DNA from: Haliotis asinina
Taxonomy: Eukaryota; Mollusca; Gastropoda; Lepetellida; Haliotidae
Length of the DNA: 64,000 nucleotides
NCBI RefSeq assembly: GCF_037392515.1
Contig: NC_090282.1
Location: 54,026,843 to 54,090,842 of the forward strand
Direction: 5' to 3'
Shown one piece after another: positions 35,764 through 48,297 of the stretch. The position numbers and the translations under genes are program-made. Under the pieces are notes generated by a model that was not told the origin of the DNA, searched no databases, and worked only from the letters and a program-made list of their open reading frames with translations. Each line of letters begins with the position of its first letter. The stretch's first letter is position 1.

Positions 35764-36824
35764 TTCTTGCCTTCAGGCTATTAAAAATTTGTCGTGTAAA
35801 CATCCACTTTTAATTGAAATTATTGAAATGTATAATGATCTTGCAACTGGCCAATACGACATCATCTTCTGTTGGTTACCCAGCCATGTTGGAATCTCTG
35901 GTAACACAATGGCTGACCTTGCTGCTAAAGCAGCACTCAACAAATCTGTGACACCACTTCTTATTCCTTACAGGGATTATAAAGTCATCATTAGATCTTA
36001 TATCCGTAATCTGGTGCAAAAGAAATGGGACACCCAAGTAGGTATAAATTAAATGAGATAAAACCTTACATTGGTTATACCCACTTGGGTTGTCAGTCCA
36101 GATTTGAAGAGGTAATCATGCGGCGATGTCGTATTGGCCACACAAGATATACACATAAATATTTGCTTAAAGGTGAGGATCCTCCGTTTTGTATCCCTTG
36201 TGATGAAAGAATCACAGTCAAGCATATCCTTTTTGATTACACAAGTTCTCATTTAATCATTGCATTTTAAAAAGAATTAGATTTATTAACTGAATTGTTA
36301 ATAGATAAATATTTTATGATTGGAAGTTTAAATTCGTAACTGTGCTTGTTAGTGGCTGTAACCTCGAAGTTGGTTGAAGTATCGTAAAATTATTGTCCTC
36401 CTGAGAGGGTACGTAAGTCCACAAACATTCAAAGTAAATTATAAATTTCCAGATTTTTAACCGTAGAATAAGTGTCTTTTTATTGTATGGCTAGATTTCA
36501 AAAATTGCTGACGGCTGAGGAGATGATGTAAATCCAGCTAGGGTCCATGCAGGTAGCAAAAGTACTGCAAGTCCCCATGGTCCATAGTACGGTGATCTAC
36601 CTTCAGTTGCTAGCAATCTATTTTATATTGTATTGTCCTCAATAGATAAATAGTTTTAGGTATAGTTACTTGTTTTACGTTCTTGTCTGTGATATTCTAG
36701 TTGTTTTACTGTCCTTTGTTGACAGGTTTTTATAATACACTTATATTCCATTTCAGTGTTATGTCCCCGTCACGATATGGCTGAAATATTGCCGATATGA
36801 CGTTAAATATTAACTCACTCACTC
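35764..36824 (+). mobile_element. RNase H-bearing LINE, short 5'-truncated copy
   Basis: Starts abruptly inside RNase H (LATGQYDIIFCWLPSHVGIS) directly after the 3' tail of the preceding copy. It runs through NTMADLAAKAAL, RCRIGHTRYTHKYLLKGEDP and CIPCDERITVKHI, then the 3' UTR and a terminal 'taactcactcactc'. It has a frameshift near 36050 and a small deletion near 36240. Truncation at the 5' end is typical of target-primed reverse transcription. Confidence 0.85.
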
Positions 36825-37532
36825 TATTAGTTTCATTGCAATTCATCGGTCAGCTTTTGTGCCAAGCGGACTATAGAAGCGATTAACTTTGTTCGCGGTC
36901 GAGAGGTATCAAATTATAACAAGTTAAGCAAAAAGTCTTACAACTGACCCCGGTCTCTGGTATCGCTTTTTAGTCGTGCATTTCTAATATATTCATAGGT
37001 CTATCAGCCACAATTGTACTTTGTATTTATACGTATGTTCTCTAGATAATTTTATATGATTTATGAGAATAAAAATCTTGATTCCTGTCCGATCAGACAT
37101 CGAAAATGGAGAGAGGGACAAGCTGCTGGCAGTCGAATGGGTCGCTGACGCATGCAGAGGTAGGGAGAGGCTCCTTTGGGGTGAGCAATTTTTGACTGTT
37201 TAGAAGAGAGGTTTCCACTGTACTGCGGAAGAAAATTAAGGCAGTTAAAGCAACTAATCTCCTTTTGTTCAGCTATATCTCATATATAAGTTAATGGAGA
37301 GTTGGGGCATACCAACAGGCGCATGATCAAGGGAACGACTGTTGTGACAGGAATACTTCAAACCCTATCTTTTGAATTCGTAAGACTGGCTACATTCACC
37401 TACGCGTCCTGTCGGCAAATGTCAAAAGCTAGGACAGACAGTTCAAAGACCCTTCTATATTGCTGATGAATTGGCCCACTTTACTTACACGTTACGCCGT
37501 TATGGTGTTCACACAGTACTTAAGACTCCTGT
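36825..37532. other. No gene recognised; left flank of transposon pair
   Basis: Nothing recognised. It ends in the trinucleotide TGT (37530-37532), repeated on the far side of the transposon pair at 49103-49105. Confidence 0.4.
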
Positions 37533-37807
37533 TAGTTCAGTCATCCTAGCTCATATACAGCTCAACCTAGAACAAATTGCAATAAAAGCTGACTCTTTTG
37601 TTTTGTAATCCACATAATATGTATTTTAAGATACAAAAAGTATAGGACGGTATAATGAACGAAAATTGTATTTTTCCCGCCAAAACGCACGTGCATGTTT
37701 GTTCGTCACAAGACGATTGAATGAGCACACTATACAGAGATTTGTCACGAAACAGGGCATTTATCATTTATCACTGAAATTAAATTTAAGTGCACAGCCT
37801 ATTTGTG

Positions 37808-37817
<10 letters not shown>

Positions 37818-37877
<60 letters not shown>
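37818..37877. repeat. (CA)n microsatellite, copy 1
   Basis: A pure CA run of about 59 bases inside transposon copy 1. The equivalent run in copy 2 is 57 bases, one of only two differences found between the units. Confidence 0.95.
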
Positions 37878-37880
<3 letters not shown>

Positions 37881-38294
37881 TGATATAAAGCTTCCAATTT
37901 ACCGTATTTAACATAAATACAACAACAAGACCATAAGTCTGTGTATAACGCACTAGTTCATAGATACATATAACAGCAGGTTGATCCATGTGTCTGTTAC
38001 CGAGAGATTTCTAATCATCATTTCATTTTATGTGTATGTTAAACACCAGACAGTATGAACTAAACGTGTGTAAGTATTTACCGTATTTACAATATTACGC
38101 GAACTTAAATCAGTATAATAACATTGTCAGAAAATGCAGAAGGTACAGTCACGTCACATAAACTTTGATAAGACAGGATGTAGTTAGTGAACGGAATTAA
38201 ATGTTTTTAAACAAACCTCACATGATGATATGAAGCCAATAGTGATGCATCGTGCGACTCTGATATTATATTAGATGTCATCTTCAACATGCAT

Positions 38295-41200
38295 TTAGTT
38301 GCTGCAGGTGACTCCCCTACATTCACCACATCCTGGAGAGCATTCCAGACCATGTTTCTTACAGCCGCACCGTGCTGAGCCGCAGTCAGTCTTACAGTTA
38401 CATCTGATAATTCTAATGATATTTTGCTGCAGCTGCAGTTGGAGGCAATTGTTTCGGCTCGACGAATGTTGAATATGCTGCCACTTTTTCACAAAAGCGG
38501 ACATGGCGCAATTTGTCCAGACCTATGTCTGTGTCATCATTAAACAATTTCATGAAAACTTTTTCACCAGCTTTTATGACATCTTCTCTCTCTGTAGCCA
38601 CACTGAATGCAGATGCCTGTTGACGAAAGGACTTGTCAGAGACCAGTTCTTTTACCGCCGACGATTTTCCAAGTCCAAACACTCTACTTGTAGTGTCGCA
38701 TCCTGTAAAAGCGTGGATGAACAAGATGTTACTGCAGATGACTTCTCCTACCTTCCGCTTTGTTTCCTTTATTTGCCAGACTTTCCTTTTCTTTTTACTG
38801 TTACTCTTTGCCTCTGTCATATAGTAGATTTCTGATGACTCTTCTGATAAACTAGCGTGGTAGCATAGAAGTACCAGAAGGTCTGTGTCCTCACCAATTA
38901 CAACAGTCGTGTGTTCCTTTGCAAGTTCCACAGCTGTCACGACAATTTCTAGGTCTGCATCACTACGTGCGTGTTTCACTCTACATCCCTGTTCCTGTAA
39001 GGCTGTACCAAGGAGATTGATGAACCTCTGTTTGTTAGATTGGTTGACCAGGAAGTCTTCCTTTTTAGAATTGAGTAACAGGTTCTTTTCACACTTAACT
39101 TCTACTCCAACATCCCCCCGTCTAAAGTGAGCTATATCCTTTATTGTTGGTCCAGCTTCATATCCATCAAACACAATGGTCGCCGTTCCATACCTGTTAC
39201 GGACATATTCCATGTAGAGCTGAAGGATGGTGTCGTAAGTGCATCCTCGAGGCCAAACTTCACGTTGAAATAGAGCTCCACCATCAAGAACATATTCTCG
39301 CTGGACCGTGTGTATTGGAGGTTGCCAATCAGGATTTTGTAATAAAGTCCACAACGAGTCAGCAAGTGCAGCTTTGTTGGCTGGTAGAGGAAGACCTGAT
39401 GGTTCAAAGAGTGCAGGAGGAATGTTGCACAGTTCAAACTCCAGCACTGATGCCAGATTTTCGCCCATGTTCCTTGCACTGGTTACAATTCTTTGGAACA
39501 AAAGTTTAGGATCAACGTGTACTTTATTACCCTCAAACTGTACAGATGCCTTAGAGTGAAGTGTACAAACTTGGTCTTTCTTTTTGAAGACATAATCTTG
39601 AACGGACACTCCAGTCATTTTGTCAAGTATTTTCTGTCCAACATATTGCATTCTCAACATTTACAGGTTTGTCAGCTATTTCTCCGGTTGCAATATTGCG
39701 GAGACTAGTGTCACCACTGAAAGGATTCCTCTCTTCTAAGAATGATAACACTGTCAGAATGTCCTTGTCCATTCGAGCCTGGGCAGCATCCTTGTGTTGC
39801 ATGGCAACGTTCATACTAGCACATACTGGCATGGACAAGACCCATGTAAGACGTTGAATTTCTCCAATGCCTTTACCCCGAGTCAAACCTCCATTAGTTT
39901 TTATGCTACGCATGAGCATCTGCTCTATTACTAGGTCTGTTGGCAAGCCAGCCCACAAACGGTCGCTACGATGAACAACATGGAGTCCTCTCTTAAAATC
40001 TCTGTAGACTTCTTCATGAGTATTTTCCAAAGCCAACATCTTTTGGAGATACAAACGACTCGACTTGGCATAAAGGGAATGTCCAGAAGCTGCAAAGTAA
40101 GGAATCATTTCCCTGAGAGATTCAAGATGAAGATCCCAGTTACCAGTTCTTTCAGCCTTTATGAACCTTCGCAAAATGTCTATCATCTCTGTGTATTGCA
40201 GCCATAACTTTGTTCTTCTATCTTTTAACTGTGTCTTGTACTCATCCAGTCTAGACTTTACTCTCTTTAGGACAATGTCTTGACAAATGTCCTCAGTTGA
40301 TAATTGCCCTCCTAGAAGCTGTTCAAATAGATATACTGCATGTTTGAGATCGTTGTTGGTCACGTCCTTTGTGCTGCACCATCTATTCTGAGGAGTACGT
40401 TCTGAATCAATATTATGTTCATCACACTTACAAATCCAAGGATATTCAAACGCCTGGCCTAAGAGGAGTGCATTGAGAGCTGTGTCCCCGAGAAAGTGGC
40501 CTCTGATGGCTCAGGAAACAGCTTTACCTGTCATCATGTGTGGAACTGCATTAGGAGCATACACCGTCTCCAAGACCTCACAAAGTCCAGAACCCAACAT
40601 AAGATGACCAATACAACCCAGGAAGGTCATTTCTGTATGAAAGGATCCAAGTCTTAGAACAAATGCTTGGAGATCTTTATTTGCAGTTGCACTTGATACA
40701 ATGGTAGTTGCCTTCCACCAAAGTGGTTGATCAAAGGTGATAACAGGTGTTACATTTTGTTGTCTTGCTTGAGCCCCAATATACTTCAGTGTGGAATATA
40801 TGCATGACATGTCACCAGGATTCATATCAATCATAGGCAAGAAGGTGAAAGTTGATATCCCAGCGTGATCTCCTCTGTGAACTGACTGCATATAACCTGA
40901 CCAGGAGGGTCTCGGAGACTTAAGTGGCCACATAATCTTCCAGAGAATGTCCAAAGCTGATGTTGGGTCAGAAGACTCTTCACGATTACAAGATGAAAGT
41001 TCTTCATAAACTGTACATGCCAGTCCATTCCAGTCGGATTTGTAGAAATGCATTCCAATTCGGCCAACTGCTACAATGTCTTTTATGCTTGGATTGCCTC
41101 TTGTGATTGGCTTGATGGTGTTTCTCCCTGGTGTGGCTGTTGAAATTATGCCATTCCATGGAATGTGTTAATACCACCTAAAGTGCGCACGTTGTGGTCG

Positions 41201-42514
41201 ATGTTATCGGCAACGAATTGCAGGGATGACCCAAGTTCGGGGTGTGAGACTTCAGGACTTCCTGTTGCTGCTGCATTGGCTTCAAACCGCTTAACCTCTG
41301 TATATGATGAGCAGAACCCATGTTGCAAGTCTATCAAGAATCGTGATGCAAAGTGGTGATGCATTTGGACACCAAGTCCAATTTGAAGTGGTGGTACCAA
41401 TGATCACGGCCGAGTTGCTTGTATGACAGCTTGCCCAATGGAAGCAACCTTAACTTCAGAGCCTTTTCCATTAAATAGGTGAGTCAACAGAAGTCAAAGG
41501 GATTGTGGCAGGTATTCAAGTTGAATTTCAGTTGACTTGATATCATCAATGCTAGGATAAGCTGGATGGTGTCCGCATATGGCTTTTATGTCACATTTCA
41601 GGAGGTCAGAGTCTAATCAGGCGCATCTTCTCTCCATCTGGATCTGACTTTTGGGGGGTCTTGTAGAATCATACAGAATAGTTGAAGCATTGTGTCGGAA
41701 GGTTACAACATCTGGTTTTCCATCTGCTTCAGCAATGATTATTTTATAACCAAAATGTTCACACAGTTTTCGTTTCATGTATTTTACACTGTAGGGTTCT
41801 TCATTATAGTTCAAATAAGAAGCCATTTTTGAAACTAGATTTGTTACTGTAACCTGTTCATCATCATTTGCTTCAGTGTAGTCAGCAACTTGCAAGAACG
41901 CATCAAGTTTCACAGGATCCTCCGGTCTTCCCTGGCGTGGCTTCTTTTGAGGTGTTGGGGAATAACTATCTACAGCTTGAGGCAACTTTCTGTTTGTCCT
42001 GAAATTCACACTGCATGAGTTGTGGTAAACTGCATCCACTGCAAAACAATCGCCAGCATACTCAATTCTTGCAAGAACTTTTGTAGACCATTCATCACCT
42101 CTTTTCAAGAAAATATTTTTTATAGTTTCCTGGAACTGCTTTTCGGTCCTAACCGGAATCACATTAGATCTGTGAGTCTTCCAATCTGTTTTTACAGTCT
42201 CTCCACAAAACAAGCAATCTGTTTGGAGGCTGAACTCTTTTTCTTGCGACCTTAAAGATCGTGTTTGATTTTCTTGGTCTTGATCCTCATTTTCCGTAAA
42301 TTTTCTTTTATTAGAGGCAGCAATACTGAATTTATTGATGTGTTTGCGTCTGCACTCCTGGTGTATATATTGTCCTTCTCTTGTTTGTGTGCTTTCTTCG
42401 CGCAGAGCACTAGCTCTGTTGATGCTTTTTTCACTGAGTTTTGATGTAGGTTTTCCATTTCCAAGCAGGTCTCCACAGAGGACACACACATTTAGGTCAT
42501 CGTAACATCTGTAA
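38295..42514 (-). pseudogene. Academ-like transposase gene, broken (copy 1)
   Basis: Domains in order: CVLCG...HQECRRKH and CLFCGETV...H zinc-binding motifs (42514-41620); a conserved region with LQIGLGVQMHHHF and ADNIDHNVRTLGG; a possible RNase H-fold core with MIDMNP, ITFDQPLWWKA and GSFHTEMTFL (41053-40511); a helical region; a FEN1/XPG-like nuclease with IVFDGY, RSDADLEIV, IGEDTDLLVLL and FTGCDTTSRVFGLGK (39660-38413); and a Cys-rich CNCKTDCGSARCGCKKHGLEC tail. Lesions: disturbed frame at about 41600-41660, TGA at 41494 and 41404, one-base loss near 41150, TGA at 40511, frameshift near 39640, and an internal deletion near 38410. At least three TGA codons look like CGA after CpG decay. An acceptor-like 'tttttacag' at 42515 suggests an upstream exon. 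Confidence 0.8.
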
Positions 42515-43592
42515 AAATGTTTTGCATTACAGGCCAGGACTCACAAGTGAAGCTTGTATATTGTTTTGGAAATATGTAAAAGAGCCCTCAGTACTCTATA
42601 GCATTTCTGCTCATGCTACTAAACCCCCCAAAACTGCATAAAACCGGTCTAAAAACAGGTGATTTTGAAAAAAGTAATGGTCCTAATTGGTTTCCATAGT
42701 TTGAAAATCCAAACAGAGTCAGTTCATGGTAACATTTGAGATTATTTCGGTTGTCTTGATAAATAGTAAAGTGTTCGAGTGTTGTTGTTGTTGTTTTTAC
42801 TTTTCTATCGATTAGAAAAGTAATACCATGTTATGTCTCACTGCTTGTTTTTGCGTGTTTCGACATTTCGACTGGCAACGTTGAATGGCGTCAACAGCTC
42901 TAAGTGAACTATCGTCCGGTATCAACTACGTCAATAGTTCTCCGCCTTGCCGGTTAATATATGCAACCTATGAATATATCAGACATCAGTCATGTCAGTT
43001 AACTTGTACATGTTTGAAAATAATAACTTGTACATGTTTGACCCAGATTGCGCTGGACTGCCAGCGATGGTACGTTCGTTCGCCATCTTGTTTACGTGAC
43101 GCAATCTACGGCAACACAGCGAATAACACCGGCCATCTGATTTTTCGTATCAAATGTGCGCGTTTTGGCATTACAAAAAATAACTTTTTCGAACAAAATC
43201 GTTCATGATACTTTTCTATACTTTTGATATGTTGAAAGTACACAACTTAGTGACATGTTCCAGCAGAAATTGTTTTTATTGCAATTTGTTCTACCCCTTT
43301 TGCCAGTGTTACTGGACTAGTTCAGTCATCCTAGCTCATATACAGCTCAACCTAGAACAAATTGCAATAAAAGCTGACTCTTTTGTTTTGTAATCCACAT
43401 AATATGTATTTTAAGATACAAAAAGTATAGGACGGTATAATGAACGAAAATTGTATTTTTCCCGCCAAAACGCACGTGCATGTTTGTTCGTCACAAGACG
43501 ATTGAATGAGCACACTATACAGAGATTTGTCACGAAACAGGGCATTTATCATTTATCACTGAAATTAAATTTAAGTGCACAGCCTATTTGTG

Positions 43593-43603
<11 letters not shown>

Positions 43604-43660
<57 letters not shown>
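43604..43660. repeat. (CA)n microsatellite, copy 2
   Basis: A pure CA run of 57 bases, two bases shorter than the equivalent run in copy 1. Confidence 0.95.
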
Positions 43661-43663
<3 letters not shown>

Positions 43664-44077
43664 TGATATAAAGCTTCCAATTTACCGTATTTAACATAAA
43701 TACAACAACAAGACCATAAGTCTGTGTATAACGCACTAGTTCATAGATACATATAACAGCAGGTTGATCCATGTGTCTGTTACCGAGAGATTTCTAATCA
43801 TCATTTCATTTTATGTGTATGTTAAACACCAGACAGTATGAACTAAACGTGTGTAAGTATTTACCGTATTTACAATATTACGCGAACTTAAATCAGTATA
43901 ATAACATTGTCAGAAAATGCAGAAGGTACAGTCACGTCACATAAACTTTGATAAGACAGGATGTAGTTAGTGAACGGAATTAAATGTTTTTAAACAAACC
44001 TCACATGATGATATGAAGCCAATAGTGATGCATCGTGCGACTCTGATATTATATTAGATGTCATCTTCAACATGCAT

Positions 44078-47000
44078 TTAGTTGCTGCAGGTGACTCCCC
44101 TACATTCACCACATCCTGGAGAGCATTCCAGACCATGTTTCTTACAGCCGCACCGTGCTGAGCCGCAGTCAGTCTTACAGTTACATCTGATAATTCTAAT
44201 GATATTTTGCTGCAGCTGCAGTTGGAGGCAATTGTTTCGGCTCGACGAATGTTGAATATGCTGCCACTTTTTCACAAAAGCGGACATGGCGCAATTTGTC
44301 CAGACCTATGTCTGTGTCATCATTAAACAATTTCATGAAAACTTTTTCACCAGCTTTTATGACATCTTCTCTCTCTGTAGCCACACTGAATGCAGATGCC
44401 TGTTGACGAAAGGACTTGTCAGAGACCAGTTCTTTTACCGCCGACGATTTTCCAAGTCCAAACACTCTACTTGTAGTGTCGCATCCTGTAAAAGCGTGGA
44501 TGAACAAGATGTTACTGCAGATGACTTCTCCTACCTTCCGCTTTGTTTCCTTTATTTGCCAGACTTTCCTTTTCTTTTTACTGTTACTCTTTGCCTCTGT
44601 CATATAGTAGATTTCTGATGACTCTTCTGATAAACTAGCGTGGTAGCATAGAAGTACCAGAAGGTCTGTGTCCTCACCAATTACAACAGTCGTGTGTTCC
44701 TTTGCAAGTTCCACAGCTGTCACGACAATTTCTAGGTCTGCATCACTACGTGCGTGTTTCACTCTACATCCCTGTTCCTGTAAGGCTGTACCAAGGAGAT
44801 TGATGAACCTCTGTTTGTTAGATTGGTTGACCAGGAAGTCTTCCTTTTTAGAATTGAGTAACAGGTTCTTTTCACACTTAACTTCTACTCCAACATCCCC
44901 CCGTCTAAAGTGAGCTATATCCTTTATTGTTGGTCCAGCTTCATATCCATCAAACACAATGGTCGCCGTTCCATACCTGTTACGGACATATTCCATGTAG
45001 AGCTGAAGGATGGTGTCGTAAGTGCATCCTCGAGGCCAAACTTCACGTTGAAATAGAGCTCCACCATCAAGAACATATTCTCGCTGGACCGTGTGTATTG
45101 GAGGTTGCCAATCAGGATTTTGTAATAAAGTCCACAACGAGTCAGCAAGTGCAGCTTTGTTGGCTGGTAGAGGAAGACCTGATGGTTCAAAGAGTGCAGG
45201 AGGAATGTTGCACAGTTCAAACTCCAGCACTGATGCCAGATTTTCGCCCATGTTCCTTGCACTGGTTACAATTCTTTGGAACAAAAGTTTAGGATCAACG
45301 TGTACTTTATTACCCTCAAACTGTACAGATGCCTTAGAGTGAAGTGTACAAACTTGGTCTTTCTTTTTGAAGACATAATCTTGAACGGACACTCCAGTCA
45401 TTTTGTCAAGTATTTTCTGTCCAACATATTGCATTCTCAACATTTACAGGTTTGTCAGCTATTTCTCCGGTTGCAATATTGCGGAGACTAGTGTCACCAC
45501 TGAAAGGATTCCTCTCTTCTAAGAATGATAACACTGTCAGAATGTCCTTGTCCATTCGAGCCTGGGCAGCATCCTTGTGTTGCATGGCAACGTTCATACT
45601 AGCACATACTGGCATGGACAAGACCCATGTAAGACGTTGAATTTCTCCAATGCCTTTACCCCGAGTCAAACCTCCATTAGTTTTTATGCTACGCATGAGC
45701 ATCTGCTCTATTACTAGGTCTGTTGGCAAGCCAGCCCACAAACGGTCGCTACGATGAACAACATGGAGTCCTCTCTTAAAATCTCTGTAGACTTCTTCAT
45801 GAGTATTTTCCAAAGCCAACATCTTTTGGAGATACAAACGACTCGACTTGGCATAAAGGGAATGTCCAGAAGCTGCAAAGTAAGGAATCATTTCCCTGAG
45901 AGATTCAAGATGAAGATCCCAGTTACCAGTTCTTTCAGCCTTTATGAACCTTCGCAAAATGTCTATCATCTCTGTGTATTGCAGCCATAACTTTGTTCTT
46001 CTATCTTTTAACTGTGTCTTGTACTCATCCAGTCTAGACTTTACTCTCTTTAGGACAATGTCTTGACAAATGTCCTCAGTTGATAATTGCCCTCCTAGAA
46101 GCTGTTCAAATAGATATACTGCATGTTTGAGATCGTTGTTGGTCACGTCCTTTGTGCTGCACCATCTATTCTGAGGAGTACGTTCTGAATCAATATTATG
46201 TTCATCACACTTACAAATCCAAGGATATTCAAACGCCTGGCCTAAGAGGAGTGCATTGAGAGCTGTGTCCCCGAGAAAGTGGCCTCTGATGGCTCAGGAA
46301 ACAGCTTTACCTGTCATCATGTGTGGAACTGCATTAGGAGCATACACCGTCTCCAAGACCTCACAAAGTCCAGAACCCAACATAAGATGACCAATACAAC
46401 CCAGGAAGGTCATTTCTGTATGAAAGGATCCAAGTCTTAGAACAAATGCTTGGAGATCTTTATTTGCAGTTGCACTTGATACAATGGTAGTTGCCTTCCA
46501 CCAAAGTGGTTGATCAAAGGTGATAACAGGTGTTACATTTTGTTGTCTTGCTTGAGCCCCAATATACTTCAGTGTGGAATATATGCATGACATGTCACCA
46601 GGATTCATATCAATCATAGGCAAGAAGGTGAAAGTTGATATCCCAGCGTGATCTCCTCTGTGAACTGACTGCATATAACCTGACCAGGAGGGTCTCGGAG
46701 ACTTAAGTGGCCACATAATCTTCCAGAGAATGTCCAAAGCTGATGTTGGGTCAGAAGACTCTTCACGATTACAAGATGAAAGTTCTTCATAAACTGTACA
46801 TGCCAGTCCATTCCAGTCGGATTTGTAGAAATGCATTCCAATTCGGCCAACTGCTACAATGTCTTTTATGCTTGGATTGCCTCTTGTGATTGGCTTGATG
46901 GTGTTTCTCCCTGGTGTGGCTGTTGAAATTATGCCATTCCATGGAATGTGTTAATACCACCTAAAGTGCGCACGTTGTGGTCGATGTTATCGGCAACGAA

Positions 47001-48297
47001 TTGCAGGGATGACCCAAGTTCGGGGTGTGAGACTTCAGGACTTCCTGTTGCTGCTGCATTGGCTTCAAACCGCTTAACCTCTGTATATGATGAGCAGAAC
47101 CCATGTTGCAAGTCTATCAAGAATCGTGATGCAAAGTGGTGATGCATTTGGACACCAAGTCCAATTTGAAGTGGTGGTACCAATGATCACGGCCGAGTTG
47201 CTTGTATGACAGCTTGCCCAATGGAAGCAACCTTAACTTCAGAGCCTTTTCCATTAAATAGGTGAGTCAACAGAAGTCAAAGGGATTGTGGCAGGTATTC
47301 AAGTTGAATTTCAGTTGACTTGATATCATCAATGCTAGGATAAGCTGGATGGTGTCCGCATATGGCTTTTATGTCACATTTCAGGAGGTCAGAGTCTAAT
47401 CAGGCGCATCTTCTCTCCATCTGGATCTGACTTTTGGGGGGTCTTGTAGAATCATACAGAATAGTTGAAGCATTGTGTCGGAAGGTTACAACATCTGGTT
47501 TTCCATCTGCTTCAGCAATGATTATTTTATAACCAAAATGTTCACACAGTTTTCGTTTCATGTATTTTACACTGTAGGGTTCTTCATTATAGTTCAAATA
47601 AGAAGCCATTTTTGAAACTAGATTTGTTACTGTAACCTGTTCATCATCATTTGCTTCAGTGTAGTCAGCAACTTGCAAGAACGCATCAAGTTTCACAGGA
47701 TCCTCCGGTCTTCCCTGGCGTGGCTTCTTTTGAGGTGTTGGGGAATAACTATCTACAGCTTGAGGCAACTTTCTGTTTGTCCTGAAATTCACACTGCATG
47801 AGTTGTGGTAAACTGCATCCACTGCAAAACAATCGCCAGCATACTCAATTCTTGCAAGAACTTTTGTAGACCATTCATCACCTCTTTTCAAGAAAATATT
47901 TTTTATAGTTTCCTGGAACTGCTTTTCGGTCCTAACCGGAATCACATTAGATCTGTGAGTCTTCCAATCTGTTTTTACAGTCTCTCCACAAAACAAGCAA
48001 TCTGTTTGGAGGCTGAACTCTTTTTCTTGCGACCTTAAAGATCGTGTTTGATTTTCTTGGTCTTGATCCTCATTTTCCGTAAATTTTCTTTTATTAGAGG
48101 CAGCAATACTGAATTTATTGATGTGTTTGCGTCTGCACTCCTGGTGTATATATTGTCCTTCTCTTGTTTGTGTGCTTTCTTCGCGCAGAGCACTAGCTCT
48201 GTTGATGCTTTTTTCACTGAGTTTTGATGTAGGTTTTCCATTTCCAAGCAGGTCTCCACAGAGGACACACACATTTAGGTCATCGTAACATCTGTAA
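44078..48297 (-). pseudogene. Academ-like transposase gene, broken (copy 2)
   Basis: Equivalent to the gene in copy 1 shifted by 5783. It has the same zinc-binding start, possible DDE core (46836-46294), FEN1/XPG-like nuclease (45443-44196) and Cys-rich tail (to 44078). Every stop, frameshift and the deletion of copy 1 is present here too, so neither copy can encode a full transposase. Shared lesions mean the gene was already dead when the two copies became separate. Confidence 0.8.

Larger units (their letters stand above)
37533..43319 (-). mobile_element. Academ-like DNA transposon, tandem copy 1
   Basis: 5787 bp. The left end 'tagttcagtcatcctagc' and the reverse complement of the right end 'tagtccagtaacactggc' form an imperfect terminal inverted repeat, reinforced by a perfect inverted 20-mer 'tagaacaaattgcaataaaa' just inside each end. 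The gene is on the minus strand (38295-42514). Outer flanks of the pair carry TGT on both sides, so the likely target-site duplication is 3 bp, if TA is counted as part of the ends. Copy 1 and copy 2 share a single TA (43318-43319). The assignment to an Academ-like group is from gene content and remains tentative. Confidence 0.8.

Noticed and set aside
37666..37989. Frames made of His-Thr or Cys-Val repeats
   Set aside because: These are translations of the (CA)n microsatellite. The same applies at 43451-43772.
38503..39708. Plus-strand open frames across the transposon, repeated at +5783
   Set aside because: They lie antisense to the conserved nuclease frame and have no motif of their own.
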